From JANOGU01 sp964602115 (lineage in GTDB: Bacteria > Pseudomonadota > Alphaproteobacteria > Rhodobacterales > Rhodobacteraceae): a DNA stretch of 64,000 nucleotides. A program made the translations under genes and the position numbers. Of this stretch, positions 1 through 8,253 are shown in pieces; the stretch's first letter is position 1, and each line of letters begins with the position of its first letter. The stretch lies in contig CAZRQN010000002.1 in NCBI GenBank assembly GCA_964602115.1, forward strand, positions 1-64,000, in the 5' to 3' direction. Below the pieces are notes generated by a model. The model searched no databases. It worked only from the letters and a program-made list of their open reading frames with translations, and was not told the DNA's origin.

Positions 1-16
1 CCCCCAAACCGAAGGA

Positions 17-35
17 GCGGCCCCCTTCGGGCCGC
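17..35. other. GC-rich hairpin at window edge
   Basis: A 7-bp perfect stem (GCGGCCC at 17-23, GGGCCGC at 29-35) closes a 5-nt loop. No T-run follows, so it is not a classical intrinsic terminator. It may be a transcript end or processing hairpin between an unseen upstream gene and the binding-protein gene. Confidence 0.4.
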
Positions 36-101
36 GACAGAGGGCGGGAGGGGGACGGGCCGTGCTGGGCGCATGCCGCTTCGCCTGTGAGGGACGTTGT
101 G

Positions 102-1184
102 ATGCGGGCCGGCTTGCGGCAGGGTCCGGCCATGCGCCTCGCTGCCGCCCTCTGCTTCTTCATTGCCGCCGGGCCGGGCATGGCCGAGATCCTGTCCTTT
201 CCCGCGCCGGCCGGGGACGGGGCGGGGCGGGTGCTTGTCGTCTATTCCTCGCTTGACGCGCCGCTGGCCCGGCCGCTGATCGAGGCCTTCCAGCGGCAGG
301 CGCCCGGCGTCTCGGTGCATTACGAGGACCTGCTGACCGGCGAGATCGCCGACCGGGTGATGGCGGAGACCGAGCGGGGGCGCACGGCGGATTTCGTCTT
401 TTCCTCCGCCATGGACCTGACGGTGAAGCTTGCCAACGACGGCTATGCCCGCGCGGTGGATCTGCCGCTTGCGGCCAACTGGCCGGGCTGGGCGAACTGG
501 CGCGACATGGCCTTTGCCCTGACCTTTGAGCCGGCGGTGATCGTCTATCACCGCCCGGCCTTTCCGGACGGGCCGCCTGACACAAGGGCGGCGCTGATCG
601 ACTGGCTGGCGCAGGCGCCGCGCGGCGCGATCGGCACCTATGACATCGCCCGCTCTGCCGTGGGCTATCTGTTCCTGTCGCGCGACATGGAGCAGTTCGC
701 TGACCTCTGGCCGCTGGTCGAGGCGATGGGCCATGCCGGGGTGCGCACCTTTCCGACCTCGCAGGAGGTGATCGAGCGGGTGAATAGCGGCGAGCTGCTC
801 CTCGGCTACAACATCCTCGGCTCCTATGCCGCCGACCAGTCCGCGCGCCTGCCCGATCTCGGCCTCGTCCTGCCGCAGGACTATGTCGTCGTCGTCAGCC
901 GGGTGGCGATGGTGCCGCGCGCCGCCGCTTCGCCCGAGCTGGGCGAGGCCTTTCTCGACTTCCTGCTCAGCCGCGAAGGCCAGACCCTGCTGGCCGAACG
1001 CCTGCGCCTGCCTGCGGTCAGCCTGGAGGTCGCCGGAAAGGACAGCGCGGCGGCGATGCAGGAGGCGCTGGGGGCGCGGCTCAGGCCCGTCCCCGTTTCG
1101 CCCGGCCTGCTCGCCTATCTCGATCCGGCCAACCGCGCCCGCGTCCTCGCCCGCTGGAAGGCGGCGCTGGAAAGCGGGGAGTAG
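102..1184 (+). CDS. Extracellular solute-binding protein (iron/ABC-type fold)
   Basis: A 360-residue exported protein. The ATG at 102 is chosen because GAGGGA lies 7 nt upstream; an ATG at 132 is the alternative and gives a shorter signal peptide. A hydrophobic stretch at about residues 12-28 ends in an AMA/AE-like cleavage region. The mature part reads like periplasmic binding proteins of the Fe3+/2-aminoethylphosphonate type: VVYSSLDAPLARPLIEAF at the start, then FVFSSAMDL and GYNILGSYA. It lies 116 nt upstream of tctC on the same strand. In relatives such a gene can sit between the TctDE two-component system and tctCBA, where it may help sense the ligand. That role is inference; the ligand cannot be read from the sequence. 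Confidence 0.8.
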   Translation: MRAGLRQGPAMRLAAALCFFIAAGPGMAEILSFPAPAGDGAGRVLVVYSSLDAPLARPLIEAFQRQAPGVSVHYEDLLTGEIADRVMAETERGRTADFVFSSAMDLTVKLANDGYARAVDLPLAANWPGWANWRDMAFALTFEPAVIVYHRPAFPDGPPDTRAALIDWLAQAPRGAIGTYDIARSAVGYLFLSRDMEQFADLWPLVEAMGHAGVRTFPTSQEVIERVNSGELLLGYNILGSYAADQSARLPDLGLVLPQDYVVVVSRVAMVPRAAASPELGEAFLDFLLSREGQTLLAERLRLPAVSLEVAGKDSAAAMQEALGARLRPVPVSPGLLAYLDPANRARVLARWKAALESGE

Positions 1185-1300
1185 TTTTCCGCCGGTGTCA
1201 GGTTGGTGACAGCTTTGTGTGCTGCACTGCCCCGGCTTGGGGGCCGCAACAGTCCCCGACAGATTCGGCGGCCCCAGCGCCGCCCCATGGGAGGATAGCG

Positions 1301-2245
1301 ATGAAACACGTGCTTCTCGGCGCGGCCCTGGCGGCTGCGCTGGCCGTTCCGGCCTTTGCCCAGGACTACACGATCATGGCCCCGGCCAATCCCGGCGGCG
1401 GCTGGGACGGCACCGCCCGGGCGATGCAGGAAGTGATGCAGGCCGAAGGCATCGCCGGGTCGGTCGAGGTGATCAACGTGCCCGGCGCCGGCGGCACCGT
1501 CGGCCTGGCCCAGTTCGCCGCCGACAGCGCCGGCGACCCGACCAAGCTGATCGTCGGCGGCTATGTCATGGTGGGCGCCATTCTGACCAATGCCTCGCCG
1601 GTGACGCTGAAGGACGTGACCCCGGTTGCGCGCCTGACCGGCGATACCGAGGCGATCGTCGTGCCGGCCTCGTCCGACATCCAGACGCTGGGCGATCTGG
1701 TCGAGAAGCTGAAGGCCGATCCCGGCGCGGTGAGCTGGGCCGGCGGCTCGGCGGGCGGCACCGACCACATCACCGTCGGCCTTCTGGCCAAGGCGGCGGG
1801 CGTCGATCCCACCAAGATCAACTATGTCGCCTTCTCGGGCGGCGGCGAGGCGATGGCGGCGATCCTCGGGGCGCAGGTGACGGCCGGGGTCTCCTCGGTC
1901 GGCGAGTTCGCCGAACAGATCAAGGCCGGCTCGATGCGGCTTCTGGCCGTCTCCTCGGCCGAGCGCCTGCCGGGCGTGGATGCGCCGACCATCAAGGAAG
2001 CGGGCTTTGACGTGGTCGTCCAGAACTGGCGCATGGTTGCCGCCGCGCCGGGCCTCTCGGCCGACCAGCTGGCCAAGATCGCGGCCGATATCGAGAAGCT
2101 GAACGCCTCGGCGGGCTGGACCTCGATGCTGGAGGCCAAGGGCTGGGCGAATACCTATCTCGCCGGCGACGCTTTCCTTGCCCAGCTCGATGCCGACATC
2201 GCTGCGACCGAAGCGGTTCTGCGCGACGTCGGTCTGGTGAAATGA
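1301..2245 (+). CDS. tctC: Tripartite tricarboxylate transporter substrate-binding protein TctC
   Basis: A 314-residue periplasmic binding protein of the Bug/TctC family. The ATG at 1301 is preceded by GGGAGGA with good spacing and begins a clear signal peptide (MKHVLLGAALAAALAVPAFA, cleaved before QDY). The segment ANPGGGWDGTARAMQ at about residues 26-41 is the usual family start of the ligand cleft, followed by NVPGAGGTVGL and SWAGGSAGGTDH. It would capture a carboxylate, citrate in the founding system, and pass it to TctB/TctA. Its stop overlaps the tctB start (ATGA), which indicates translational coupling. The actual substrate is not determined. Confidence 0.93.
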   Translation: MKHVLLGAALAAALAVPAFAQDYTIMAPANPGGGWDGTARAMQEVMQAEGIAGSVEVINVPGAGGTVGLAQFAADSAGDPTKLIVGGYVMVGAILTNASPVTLKDVTPVARLTGDTEAIVVPASSDIQTLGDLVEKLKADPGAVSWAGGSAGGTDHITVGLLAKAAGVDPTKINYVAFSGGGEAMAAILGAQVTAGVSSVGEFAEQIKAGSMRLLAVSSAERLPGVDAPTIKEAGFDVVVQNWRMVAAAPGLSADQLAKIAADIEKLNASAGWTSMLEAKGWANTYLAGDAFLAQLDADIAATEAVLRDVGLVK

Positions 2246-2730
2246 CCGGTGGAAACACCGAAGAACGCCGCCCCAGGGGGGCGGCGTTCGTCATCGCGGC
2301 AGGGCTCGCCGCTGTTGCGGCGGTCCTTCTGTGGGATGCGGCCGGACTGAAGCAGGACGGCGGCTATGCCGGCGTCGGGCCCGCCGACGTGCCGCGCCTG
2401 ATCGCCTATGGCCTGCTGGCGCTCGCCGCGCTGACGGCATTGGCCGGGTTCAGGGGCGACCTGCCCCATCCTCCGGCGCAGGCCCCGGCGCCGGTCCTGT
2501 GGATTCTCTCAGGCCTTGGCCTGCAGCTGGCGCTGCTGCACACCGCTGGTTTCATCGTCTCCGGGGCGCTGCTCTTCGGCTTCACCGCGCGCGGTTTCGG
2601 CCAGAGGCCCCTGTGGCGCAACCTGGTGGTCGGGCTTGTCATCGCCTTCGTCATCTATGGCGTCTTCGACCGCCTGCTGAAGCTGAACCTGCCCGGCGGG
2701 CCGCTCGAACAGATGATTTTCCGGGGGTAA
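2242..2730 (+). CDS. tctB: Tripartite tricarboxylate transporter small membrane subunit TctB
   Basis: A 162-residue inner-membrane protein with four hydrophobic segments (about residues 11-28, 50-68, 83-105 and 125-145), the usual topology of the TctB family. It starts inside the tctC stop codon (ATGA) and ends 6 nt before tctA. TctB is the poorly conserved small permease that pairs with TctA in this secondary, non-ATP transporter. The call rests on topology, size and position between tctC and tctA rather than on catalytic motifs. Confidence 0.9.
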   Translation: MTGGNTEERRPRGAAFVIAAGLAAVAAVLLWDAAGLKQDGGYAGVGPADVPRLIAYGLLALAALTALAGFRGDLPHPPAQAPAPVLWILSGLGLQLALLHTAGFIVSGALLFGFTARGFGQRPLWRNLVVGLVIAFVIYGVFDRLLKLNLPGGPLEQMIFRG

Positions 2731-2736
2731 CGGCGC

Positions 2737-4251
2737 ATGGAAAGTTTTGGCCTCCTGCTGCACGGCCTGTCCACGGCGATGGATCCGCTGATCCTGTTCT
2801 ACGCCCTGATCGGGGTGACGCTCGGCACCGCCGTGGGGGTGCTGCCCGGCATCGGGCCGGCGCTGACCGTGGCGCTGTTGCTTCCCGTGACCTATGGACT
2901 CGACCCGGCCGGTTCGCTCGTCATGTTCGCCGGCATCTACTACGGCGGCATGTATGGCGGTTCGACCACGTCGATCCTGCTGAACACGCCGGGCGAGAGC
3001 GCCTCGATCGTCACCGCCATCGAAGGCAACCGCATGGCCAAGGACGGCCGCGCCGGACCGGCGCTGGCCACCGCCGCCATCGGCAGCTTCGTCGCCGGGC
3101 TGATCGCCACGCTGCTCCTCGCCTTCCTTGCCCCGCAGGTGGTGAAGCTCGCGCTCACGCTCGGGCCGCGCGAATATTTCGCCCTGATGATGCTGGCCTT
3201 TGTCACCGTCTCGGCCACGTTCGGCGACAGCGCCCTGCGCGGGCTGACCTCGCTGTTCATCGGCCTGGCGCTCGCCTGTGTCGGCATCGACGGCCTGACC
3301 GGCGCGGCGCGGCTGACCTTCGGCGTGCCGCAGCTGATGGACGGGATCGAGACGACCACCCTGGCCGTCGCCCTTTTCGCCCTGGGCGAGGCGCTGGCAG
3401 TGGCCGGCACCATCGCGCCGGAGGAGGGCATGCACCAGATCAAGGGCCGCGTCAGCATGTCGGCCGAGGACTGGAGGCGGTCGTGGAAGGCCTGGCTGCG
3501 CGGGACGCTGATCGGCTTTCCGATCGGCTCGATGCCGGCGGGCGGGGCGGATGTGGCCTCGTTCCTGTCCTATGCGGCGGAGAAAAAGCTGGCCAAGTAC
3601 CCCGAGGAATTCGGCAAGGGCGCCATCGAGGGGGTTGCCGGGCCGGAGGCCGCCAACAACGCCGCCGCCGCCGGCACGCTGGTGCCGCTGCTGACGCTGG
3701 GCCTGCCGACGACGGCGACGGCCGCGATCATGCTGGCCGGTTTCCAGCAGTTCGGGCTGCAACCCGGACCGCTGCTGTTCGTGATGAATGCCGAGCTGGT
3801 CTGGGGCCTGATCGCCAGCTTGCTGATCGCCAACGTGATGCTCGTGGTCCTGAACCTGCCGCTGATCGGGCTGTGGATCCGGCTGCTGTCGATCCCCAAG
3901 CCCTGGCTCTATGCCGGGATCATGCTCTTCGCCACGCTGGGCACCATCGGGGTCAACCCCTCGCCGGTGGAACTGGGGATGCTGATCCTTTTCGGCCTGA
4001 TGGGCTATGGGCTGCGGCTTTTCGGCTATCCGGTCGCACCGGTGGTGGTGGGGCTGATCCTCGGTCCGATGGCCGAGCAGCAGCTTCGCCGGGCGCTGTC
4101 CATCGCCCAGGGCGACTGGACGACGCTGGTTTCCACCCCGGTCGCGGCGACGCTGATGGTCATCACGGCGCTGTTCCTCGTCGTTCCGACGGCGATGCGC
4201 CTGCTGGGCCGTGGCCGGGCGCTGGCGCAGATGGGCGGCGATTCGGACTGA
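2737..4251 (+). CDS. tctA: Tripartite tricarboxylate transporter large permease TctA
   Basis: A 504-residue polytopic membrane protein, the normal length for TctA. Family signatures are clear: GTAVGVLPGIGPALTVALLL near residues 30-50, YYGGMYGGSTTSILLNTPGE near 68-88, and a second inverted copy around EGVAGPEAANNAAAAGTLVP and LGLPTTATAAIML. TctA is the transport channel driven by an ion gradient, fed by TctC. A GGGGGT upstream of the ATG can act as ribosome binding site. It is the last gene of the tct operon; a 304-nt gap separates it from the LysR gene on the same strand. Confidence 0.95.
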   Translation: MESFGLLLHGLSTAMDPLILFYALIGVTLGTAVGVLPGIGPALTVALLLPVTYGLDPAGSLVMFAGIYYGGMYGGSTTSILLNTPGESASIVTAIEGNRMAKDGRAGPALATAAIGSFVAGLIATLLLAFLAPQVVKLALTLGPREYFALMMLAFVTVSATFGDSALRGLTSLFIGLALACVGIDGLTGAARLTFGVPQLMDGIETTTLAVALFALGEALAVAGTIAPEEGMHQIKGRVSMSAEDWRRSWKAWLRGTLIGFPIGSMPAGGADVASFLSYAAEKKLAKYPEEFGKGAIEGVAGPEAANNAAAAGTLVPLLTLGLPTTATAAIMLAGFQQFGLQPGPLLFVMNAELVWGLIASLLIANVMLVVLNLPLIGLWIRLLSIPKPWLYAGIMLFATLGTIGVNPSPVELGMLILFGLMGYGLRLFGYPVAPVVVGLILGPMAEQQLRRALSIAQGDWTTLVSTPVAATLMVITALFLVVPTAMRLLGRGRALAQMGGDSD

Positions 4252-4486
4252 CGGCGGCCGGCGATTTCCCGGGGCGCAGGCCGTACCGCCCGCGCGCAAG
4301 GGGCATGGGTGAACTCGCGTGTCCGGGCGACGGCCGCCCCGGTCGCGCGGGGATCGTGGATGACGTTCGTCGATCCGGTCCTGGCGGTGGCTGGGTCAGC
4401 CATGGTGGGCATATGCCGCCGCCCGAAGAAGATTCCAGCGGGATTTGGCCCCCCGGCGCGAAGGGGAGAAGGACATTGTTCGAATA

Positions 4487-4511
4487 CATTAATTCGGATA
4501 CCCTATTAATG
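4487..4511. promoter_or_regulatory. LysR-type T-N11-A inverted repeat
   Basis: CATTAAT (4487-4493) and ATTAATG (4505-4511) form a perfect 7-bp inverted repeat around an 11-nt centre, the T-N11-A form expected of LysR-family boxes. It is unusually AT-rich for this DNA and lies 44 bp upstream of the LysR start codon. This fits autoregulation, perhaps also control of tct, but the target is inference. Confidence 0.6.
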
Positions 4512-4555
4512 ATCCGCTCGAGTCACGCGGGCGCGCCGGACCGAAGGACACCTGC

Positions 4556-5479
4556 TTGTCGATCAACAGCCTTCAACTGCGCCATATCCGGTCGTTTCTG
4601 GCGGTTGCCGAACGGAGAAGCTTTGTCGAAGCCGCCAGCCATCTGGGCGTGTCGCAGCCTGCGTTGTCCCAGACGATCAGCCACTTCGAGCAAGTGCTCG
4701 GCGTCAAGCTCTTCACGCGCACGACCCGGCATGTCGAGCTGACAGAGAGCGGGCAGAAGCTTCTGAAGAAGTCGGGCGACCTGGACCTTGAAATCAAGAG
4801 ATACTTCAAGGAACTGAAGGACATCCGCGACAGCGCGGGATCAACGATCCGCATCGGCTATCTCATCGGCACGGGCGTTCAGATCATCCCTGAGGCCATC
4901 CGCCGGTTCGAAGAGAAATTTCCCAATGTAAAGGTCGATCTGGCCGAGTTCGACTTCAATCGTCCCGACGTCGGGCTTCGGGAGGGCGAGGTTGACTGCG
5001 CGATCGTCCGGCCGCCGATCGGACTTGACGACATCCAGCTGGATCATCTGTTCCACGAAGGTTGCGTCGTCTGTCTTGCCGAAGGGCATCCGCTGGCCGC
5101 GTTCGACAGCCTCACGATAGCGCAGATCGAGGATGTGCCCGTGGTCGCGGCTCCGGGTTCCGGGGTCTGGCGTGACTACTGGCTGGCCCGCGACCTGAGG
5201 ACGAGAGAATCGCTGAACATCGCGGTCGAGGCCGCCACGCTGGATTCGGAACTGCAGGCCGTCGCCACCCGGAAAGGGTTGAGCATCACCGCCGAGAGCA
5301 CGGCCAAATTCTATGCCCGCCCCGGCGTCACCTTTCGCCCGCTGACCGACATGGACGACTGCAGTGTGGCCATCGGCTATCGCAGCGGCGGCAACCCGCG
5401 CGCACTTGATTTCGTCAAGATCCTCAAGAAGGTTGCCGAGGGCTTCCGCCGGGGTCAGGCGCCGGCCCAGACAGGCTGA
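4556..5479 (+). CDS. LysR family transcriptional regulator
   Basis: A 307-residue LysR protein. The TTG at 4556 is taken as start because GAAGGA lies 7 nt upstream and the helix-turn-helix then begins at its usual place (LQLRHIRSFLAVAERRSF, with SQPALSQTISHFEQVLGVKLF at about residues 32-52). The C-terminal part (about 90-300) is the LysR_substrate effector domain. It follows tctA on the same strand and has an inverted repeat with T-N11-A geometry 44 bp upstream. Control of the neighbouring tricarboxylate transporter is plausible but not proven. Confidence 0.9.
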   Translation: MSINSLQLRHIRSFLAVAERRSFVEAASHLGVSQPALSQTISHFEQVLGVKLFTRTTRHVELTESGQKLLKKSGDLDLEIKRYFKELKDIRDSAGSTIRIGYLIGTGVQIIPEAIRRFEEKFPNVKVDLAEFDFNRPDVGLREGEVDCAIVRPPIGLDDIQLDHLFHEGCVVCLAEGHPLAAFDSLTIAQIEDVPVVAAPGSGVWRDYWLARDLRTRESLNIAVEAATLDSELQAVATRKGLSITAESTAKFYARPGVTFRPLTDMDDCSVAIGYRSGGNPRALDFVKILKKVAEGFRRGQAPAQTG

Positions 5480-6130
5480 CCGACAGGGCAAGCCGAACAA
5501 TCGACGGTTTCCTTGTTCCAGGGTCCGTGCCATCTCATCGTCTGGATCGGTTCGTCCTGCAGGATTTGAGGCGGATCTTGCCAGGAGACGGACCGGCCCG
5601 GATCAAATGAAGGTCCCCTGACACGGCCCGACGGGCGGCTTGGTCTGGTTCTTCACGCCCCGGACAGCCGCCGGCCTTTGCCAACTTTCGCGCAGGGAAC
5701 GCATCGCTGTCGAACGCGGGACACGACTTCGACGCCACTTCAAGGCCGCCGAGAGGCGCGGAAGCGAGGCCGTTCTCGTGCCGCGCACGGCGCGCGCCTG
5801 ACGTGCAACAGGGCAGTGCCGCGCAATTTTTCGGCAGACCGGAAAATTTATCAACCTTTACAATATGGTACGGCGAAGCCCCGGGAAACGGCGGAGGCGA
5901 CGGCGGCGCAGCAGTGTCCTGAAACCCGGACCCAATCGAGAGCCGCCAGGTCGCATTGTCCATCACAGGCCCGCAATCGCAGCGGTATTGCGACACCCTT
6001 GCGACACCAAGTTACCACATTCCGCCGGCCAATCGGGCGTTGTGAAGGTCGGTCGAAGCGAATTGCTGCCCCGGTGAAGGCGCCGGACAGCGGCGAAACG
6101 CCCGTCTTCAAGGGCTTGTTGGAGGAGTTG
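5480..6130. other. Long intergenic region before the GTPase operon
   Basis: About 650 bp without a convincing gene; reading frames here have arginine/alanine-rich, low-complexity translations. It holds an AT-rich patch around 5841-5870 with TACAAT at 5859-5864 that could be a -10 element, although no good -35 is visible. A tandem direct repeat of TTGCGACACC lies at 5988-5997 and 5999-6008. The region probably carries the promoter and regulatory sites for the signalling island. Confidence 0.5.
5988..6008. repeat. Tandem 10-bp direct repeat, 11-bp period
   Basis: TTGCGACACC occurs twice with one base between (5988-5997, 5999-6008). The 11-bp period places both copies on the same face of the helix, as many activator sites do. 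It lies about 205 bp upstream of the first GTPase gene. Confidence 0.6.
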
Positions 6131-6211
6131 ATGCCGGACGCAGGGACCAACCACCCCGCCGCGAAGCTTGCCGTCGGCAGCGCGGCGACAACCGGCGCGG
6201 AGAAGGGCTGA
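6131..6211 (+). CDS. Possible 26-residue leader peptide
   Basis: A short frame (MPDAGTNHPAAKLAVG and on) begins 4 nt after a strong GGAGGA Shine-Dalgarno at 6121-6126. Its stop overlaps the start of the GTPase gene as TGATG. That arrangement suits a translated leader that couples ribosomes into the large GTPase frame. No homology is recognised, and the large gene also has its own weaker AGAAGGG site, so this is tentative. Confidence 0.3.
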   Translation: MPDAGTNHPAAKLAVGSAATTGAEKG

Positions 6212-8241
6212 TGACAATGAACAGGCAGGAGCAGTTCCTTTCGGCCGGAAGCAGCGCCCTGGCGAACCGCGCGGCAGCATTGACGGACCTGTCCGGAAAG
6301 CTCCACCGGCTTTCCGGGCTGGCCGACGCCAGAACCGCCGACCGGGCCCGGGGCATGCGGGAGCAGATCGCCGCGTTTTCGGCTAAGGTCACGCTGATCG
6401 GTCAGGTCAAGGCAGGCAAATCCGCCCTGACCAGCATCCTGGCCGGTGTGCCGGGCCTGTTGCCGTCGGATGTGAACCCCTGGACTTCGGTCGTGACCAC
6501 GCTGGTCCTGAACCCTCCGGTGACCGGCCCCGACCAGGACGTCAAGGCGCGCTTCACCTTCTTCGACCGCAAGGAATGGGACCATCTGGTCGTCGGCGGC
6601 GGCCGTCTGGGCGAACTCGCCGAGCGGACCGGGGCGGGAGAGGAACGGGACGACATCCGGCGGCAGGTCAATGCCATGCGCGAGGCGGCCGAGCGGCGCC
6701 TCGGGCGGCAGTTCGAACTGCTCCTCGGGCAGACGCACAGCTATGGCTATGTCGATAGCGCTCTGATCGAGCGCTATGTCTGCCTCAGCGACGATCCGGG
6801 CCAGCCGGCGGCGAACCCGAAGGCCGGGCGCTTTGCCGATGTCACCCGATCCGCCGAGATCCGGCTGAAGGTGCCGGCCTATCCGCTGTCGATCACCCTG
6901 TGCGACACGCCGGGCGTGAACGACACCTTCATGGTGCGCGAGCAGATCACGATCCAGAATCTTCATGGCTCAGAGGTCTGCGTCGTCGTCCTATCGGCGC
7001 ATCAGGCGCTCACAACCGCCGACATGGCGCTGATGCGGATCATCTCGTCACTCGACAACGGGCAAACGATCATCTTCGTCAACCGGATCGACGAGCTGAG
7101 CGACCCCGTGACGCAGGTCGGCGAAATCCGCGCCAGCATCAGCCGGACCCTTCAGCAAAGCCGCATCGGCAACGAGGTGTCGATCGTCTTCGGCAGCGCC
7201 AAATGGGCCGAGGCGGGCATGGGCGGCAAGATGGAGGTCCTGAGCCCGGATTCGCTCAATTGCCTCAACAGCTATGCCGCAGCCGAGCCCGGCCTGCGGG
7301 GCTTGCCCGCAGACGAGATCGCCTGGCGGGCATCCGGCGTTCCCGCGCTGCTCCATCAGGTCGGCGAACGCATCAGCGAGGGCAGTGCCAAGCGCCTTGA
7401 CGCCCAGATACGCCGCAGCACGCTGACGCTGACCAACGAGTTGCGCGCGGCACTTTCGGTCGGGCGAGGCAGCGGTGCAGGCGCGGGCAAGACCGGGCCT
7501 GAAGCGATCGATCCGGTCCGCGCCATCGCGGAAATCGCCGGCAGCCATGGCCGCAAATGCGAGGAGTTCCTCGCGCGGCTCTCGGCGGAATTCCATGAAA
7601 GGCTGACGAACTCGCAGGCGACTTTCGTCAAGCGTGCGACGGACGCCCTTGTCGATTTCCTCCAGCGGAACGGCGAGAAGGGGACGTGGAGCTACGATGC
7701 GGCGGGGTTCCGCGCGTTGCAGCGCGCGGCCTACACGAGCTTTGCCCGGTCGATCCACACGACCGGCGGAAAGATGCTGGACGAGGCCGCTCAGGCGGTA
7801 CAGTCGATCTACCTGTCGGTCCTTGGGCCGGATGTCGCGGACTTTGTCATTTCCGCCCCGTTGCCCCCCCAGGCGCCGCCGCCCGTCGGCCTGGGCAAGA
7901 CCATCGCGCTTGACCTGCAGCAAAGCTGGTGGCGGGCCTGGTGGCGGAATCGGCGCAGCGTCGAGGAGTCTGCGCAGTCCTATGTTCACCTGATCAAGGC
8001 GGAGGTGCAGTCGATCAGCGACGACCTTGAGATCAGCAACGCACAGCCAGCCGTCGAGGCGCTGCGGAAAACCATGCAGGACTTCCTGACCGAACAACAG
8101 GAAAGCATCCGCCAGCTGATGGCGGCGAGATCAAGGCCTGCCGAGCGTGGATCACGGTCGGGTGGGCAGTCCGAAAACCATGAAGATCGTTTCACTTCGC
8201 TGGTCACTCTCCTGGGTGATCTCGAAGCCACGGCCGCGTGA
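6211..8241 (+). CDS. Dynamin-like GTPase (first GTPase of island)
   Basis: A 676-residue large GTPase. The N-terminal helix (1-55) is followed by a G domain with G1 GQVKAGKS at residues 64-71, G3 DTPGV at 232-236 and G4 NRID at 291-294. The long G1-G3 spacing, the KAGKS loop and the size are those of bacterial dynamin-like proteins, which bind membranes and self-assemble. The C-terminal half is helical, with a striking Trp/Arg patch WWRAWWRNRRS at about 572-582 that could insert in or bind membrane. It opens a tight five-gene operon; the next gene starts 12 nt downstream. Membrane remodelling is the family expectation and its cellular role is unknown. ATG 6217 is an alternative start. Confidence 0.85.
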   Translation: MTMNRQEQFLSAGSSALANRAAALTDLSGKLHRLSGLADARTADRARGMREQIAAFSAKVTLIGQVKAGKSALTSILAGVPGLLPSDVNPWTSVVTTLVLNPPVTGPDQDVKARFTFFDRKEWDHLVVGGGRLGELAERTGAGEERDDIRRQVNAMREAAERRLGRQFELLLGQTHSYGYVDSALIERYVCLSDDPGQPAANPKAGRFADVTRSAEIRLKVPAYPLSITLCDTPGVNDTFMVREQITIQNLHGSEVCVVVLSAHQALTTADMALMRIISSLDNGQTIIFVNRIDELSDPVTQVGEIRASISRTLQQSRIGNEVSIVFGSAKWAEAGMGGKMEVLSPDSLNCLNSYAAAEPGLRGLPADEIAWRASGVPALLHQVGERISEGSAKRLDAQIRRSTLTLTNELRAALSVGRGSGAGAGKTGPEAIDPVRAIAEIAGSHGRKCEEFLARLSAEFHERLTNSQATFVKRATDALVDFLQRNGEKGTWSYDAAGFRALQRAAYTSFARSIHTTGGKMLDEAAQAVQSIYLSVLGPDVADFVISAPLPPQAPPPVGLGKTIALDLQQSWWRAWWRNRRSVEESAQSYVHLIKAEVQSISDDLEISNAQPAVEALRKTMQDFLTEQQESIRQLMAARSRPAERGSRSGGQSENHEDRFTSLVTLLGDLEATAA

Positions 8242-8253
8242 GGAGATACTGTA

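Noticed and set aside
2331..4742. 803-codon open frame overlapping tctB-tctA
   Set aside because: Arg/Gly/His-rich shadow of tctB and tctA in another frame; no family character.
5678..6211. 177-codon frame upstream of the first GTPase
   Set aside because: Arg/Thr-rich without domain or SD at its start. Only its last 26 codons have a good SD and are listed as a tentative leader.
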